Source of the DNA: Cytidiella melzeri
Taxonomy: Eukaryota > Basidiomycota > Agaricomycetes > Polyporales > Irpicaceae
Assembly (NCBI GenBank): GCA_022592445.1
Contig: JABYQR010000019.1
Span: 124,001-188,000 of the forward strand
Direction: 5' to 3'
DNA: 64,000 nucleotides
In this document: in pieces, positions 61,476 through 64,000 of the stretch
How positions within the stretch are numbered: the first letter of the stretch is position 1
How the letters are laid out: every line of letters starts with the position of its first letter
Program-made: the position numbers and the translations under genes
The notes under the pieces: model-generated
Seen by the model: the letters and a program-made list of their open reading frames with translations, nothing else
Told to the model about the DNA's origin: nothing
Database searches by the model: none

Positions 61476-63654
61476 TCAGGGATGCTGCACAGTGGTCGGC
61501 AGTACCACGGTAGTAGACGAAGCATAGTCATCTCTCGTCGCTATCCGCTGAACCGAACATTCGATGACGCTCAGTCTGCGCTCTATATCCTTGACCTTGA
61601 CCAGTTCGTGTAGATCGTACATGTCTCGGATGACGTCCTCGGGCTGCGAGTTGAAGATCTTGCCTTCCCAGAACGCCACGACGGTGAGTACGACCAGTAC
61701 AAGCCATGTCACACCCATCACGATCGTCATGACGAGGTTCCAGATGTGGAAACCCTCGATGTTGAAGATGTTGCCTATCTGGCTTATGGCGAGGATCCAG
61801 CCGACTGTGATATGTAGAACGATGTTGAGTGCCGGGCTGCTGCCACTAGAATAGATTAGGTTTGGCGTACCATTAGGGAAGGTTAAAGCCCAGCCTGGAA
61901 GAAGGTACGTCGCGCGTGGTGCTTTAGAAACAGGTTGATAGATGGGTTGGAATTTTCGACTCACAGCCAAGGATTTCTTTCAGGCTCTTGTGGAGCTTGT
62001 ACCAGTATGGTAATGCTCCAAAAATGAAGAAGAATACTGCGAGGCCAAAGAGAAAGAGCGCAGCGAGAATACTCGATGCGTACCATACCTCTCCTGCAAT
62101 AGGAGATATGAGTTGACGATGGCCGAGTCTGTAAAACGTTGTTAGAAAGTGCAGTGACTAAAATAGAGAGCACGTACATTTCTCTGGCGTCTGCTCCGAG
62201 ACGAATGAGGGCTAGCGCAGTGAATCCTGGTGGGCCGCATGCGACAAAGGCGCCGCTTGCTTGAGGTCCATCAAGAAAGCCTGTCTATTGAAACGGCATT
62301 AGTGTTGGTTTGGCGTACAAATTCGATCGTTGAACACACCGTCATTATTCTGCGAGGAATTTGAAGCTCGTGAGTGGATGAGAAGGAGATGTTTATCTGA
62401 TCACGCACCGAAGAATATAGATACAGATGTAGAACAGGGTCATGAAGAAACCTATGCCTGGATGCGTGGATGAGACAGTGCCGCTATTAACAGCTCGTCG
62501 ACCAGAGCTCACCTTGGAAAGCATATCCTGTCAACAATATTCCGAGAGCTCTGGGCTCATCTAGGGGTATCACAGTGAGGGTATTGTAGGCCACAACTCC
62601 GACAAGCATCTGTATGAATGATGTCAAGATTCATTGGATCTGCTGAAGTGAGTGGTGCATGCTTACGAGCGGGAAAATCTATGAGTTGCCATGTTTCATT
62701 CAGACATGCAGCCCTTGTGAGATAAACGACATCGATTACCAAGAATGCCCAGGCCGGAGTAAACTTTGTGAGTTCGTGGGGTTTGTCGAACCAGATTAAT
62801 AACATTGGGAAGCAGATTGCTATAGAGAGTCCGACGTATAGCCTGTTGGGAGATAATATCTCATGAGCTCCGGACGCAACTGAGTTCAGACGGTAATAGC
62901 TCGTACCAGAACAAGACGTAGATGAAGTTGGGGCCAACATGCCCTGCGGGCACTGCATAATTGATGACTCCGATAATCACGGTTGCAAATGAAAGGACCT
63001 GTAACGATATCAACTCCTGTTCGTCGACATGGGAAACTTGGAGATGCTGAACTGACCATAAGTGGCACGAAAATGATGCTCGCTGGATCCGTCAAGAGCC
63101 TCTTTGCTTGTCGGGGGTACACTGAGCAATGTATATGAAATCTTGGCGCTATTTGCATTTCATACGATGCTTACGGAGGAGTTGAAGGAGTAGAGTGCAA
63201 TTATTGAGCAAGAAGAGGACGAGATTGATGAAGAAGAACACTGTTTCTACTGTCTTTACTGAGGTGCCGTAGTGATCTTGCAGTCCGGCAATGGTCACAT
63301 ATACGGCAGCTGTGCCCATTCCAATAGGGAACTACACAACATATATTTTCAGAGCTGAGGTTGTCGTTGAGGTCGGGGGTGCTTACCGCCTGCCATGACC
63401 AGCCGTGAATGCGACGCGACAGTGCGCTCACCTGCACTATGGAGGCGGTCCTCTTGAGCGATCGGTGCATTTCGATGCCTGGTAGGTCGTTGGTCGAGCG
63501 CGAGAGTGGCGGTGTGAACGCTTCATGACGAAACTTCAGTTTAGCGCGTGTAAATCTTTACCACAATAGACCAAAATAGCATACCACCCAGGATATCTAC
63601 GGAAACGCTTTTCCAGATAGATTTAATGTTGGTTGCGAGGTCGTCGAGGGTCAT
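61476..63654 (-). CDS. TDT-family transporter (malate/sulfite efflux type; Mae1/Ssu1-like)
   Basis: Multi-pass plasma-membrane carrier of the tellurite-resistance/dicarboxylate transporter family, which includes Mae1 (malate) and Ssu1 (sulfite). The frame runs from MTLDDLATNIKSIWKS at 63654 to a stop at 61476 through about ten short exons; inner boundaries are approximate. Family features in order are RRIHGWSWQAFPIGMGTAAVY, FINLVLFLLN, YPRQAKRLLTDPASIIFVPL, VIIGVINYAVPAGHVGPNFIY and LIWFDKPHELTKFTPAWAF. Further on come GFLDGPQASGAFVACGPPGF and, near the end, LPGWALTFPNGT, matching the WWAFTFP-type segment. A ~100-residue C-terminus follows the last span and is probably cytosolic. Its place 4 kb from MET3 makes sulfite a tempting substrate, but the sequence alone does not decide. 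Confidence 0.8.
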
Positions 63655-64000
63655 GCGACGAGTTGAAAAGTGGGTTTCAAGGTAGTGACGTTGAACGCGT
63701 GTGGGATTGATGGGCAATACGCCTGGTCAAGGCTCTTTATAAAGTTCGGAGAAATTAAGTCGTGAGCGATGCATGAGGACGGGGATGCATGTAGCAGGGC
63801 AGGACACTGTCTAGATCAGCTGCAAGGTCGTCACCTCGTGTAAAGAGAGTTTCCTTTGACTGTGGCCGTCATGCTCTGGTGAGGGGTGCGACAGCTGGGA
63901 CAAATCTGTGTTCGACAAGCTCGGCATCGTCAACTCTTGGTATGGGATTCACGTATGAGCTTAGTAGGAAAATGCTGTGGCCAAAAACGAATCGGCCAAT
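63655..64000. promoter_or_regulatory. Upstream region of the TDT transporter
   Basis: No gene seen before the window edge. TTTATAAAG near 63736, read on the minus strand as CTTTATAAA, is a possible TATA element about 80 nt before the start. Confidence 0.45.

Overview
This window reads as nuclear DNA of a mushroom-forming basidiomycete (Agaricomycetes). Genes are dense and cut by many 45-70 nt introns. The content includes a class IV chitin synthase, a GH55 glucanase, a CON-6 protein and MACPF proteins, with degenerate retroelements between gene blocks. Gene models were spliced by hand from reading-frame continuity, GT-AG (or GC-AG) sites and family similarity. No database search was run.

0-21 kb is mostly housekeeping. 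It starts with the 3' part of a GEN1/YEN1-type resolvase (+). Then come MMM1 of the ERMES tether (-), mitochondrial QRI7/TsaD (-), an unassigned membrane protein (+), an HbrB/Bit61-type TORC2 subunit (-) and a mitochondrial carrier (+). Next is a segmental tandem duplication holding two MACPF-VPS62 pore-forming-type genes, with a wrecked carrier copy between them. A FAD monooxygenase (-) closes the block.

21-37 kb is an accessory, repeat-rich and AT-rich island. It holds a frameshifted LINE-type element, a Ty3/gypsy gag remnant in the opposite orientation, a ~60-bp minisatellite and a large palindrome. It also has a ~1-kb ancient tandem duplication, a G-quadruplex/hairpin block, and two diverging small secreted proteins that share a signal peptide and a promoter module.

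37-64 kb returns to compact genes: CON-6 (+), GH55 exo-beta-1,3-glucanase (+), an enoyl-CoA hydratase ending in SKL (-), an intron-containing tRNA-Ser(GCT), dynamitin (+), an Ntn-type asparaginase (-), class IV chitin synthase (+), a DysF peroxin of the Pex30 type (-), ATP sulfurylase MET3 with a GC-AG intron (-), GPI18 (+) and a TDT-family anion/dicarboxylate transporter (-).

Functional themes are organelle contact and mitochondrial upkeep (MMM1, QRI7, carrier), cell wall building and turnover (chitin synthase, GH55, GPI mannosyltransferase), peroxisomes (SKL hydratase, Pex30-like) and sulfur assimilation (MET3, possibly the TDT transporter). The least routine parts are the MACPF duplication with signs of gene conversion and the secreted-protein/repeat island.
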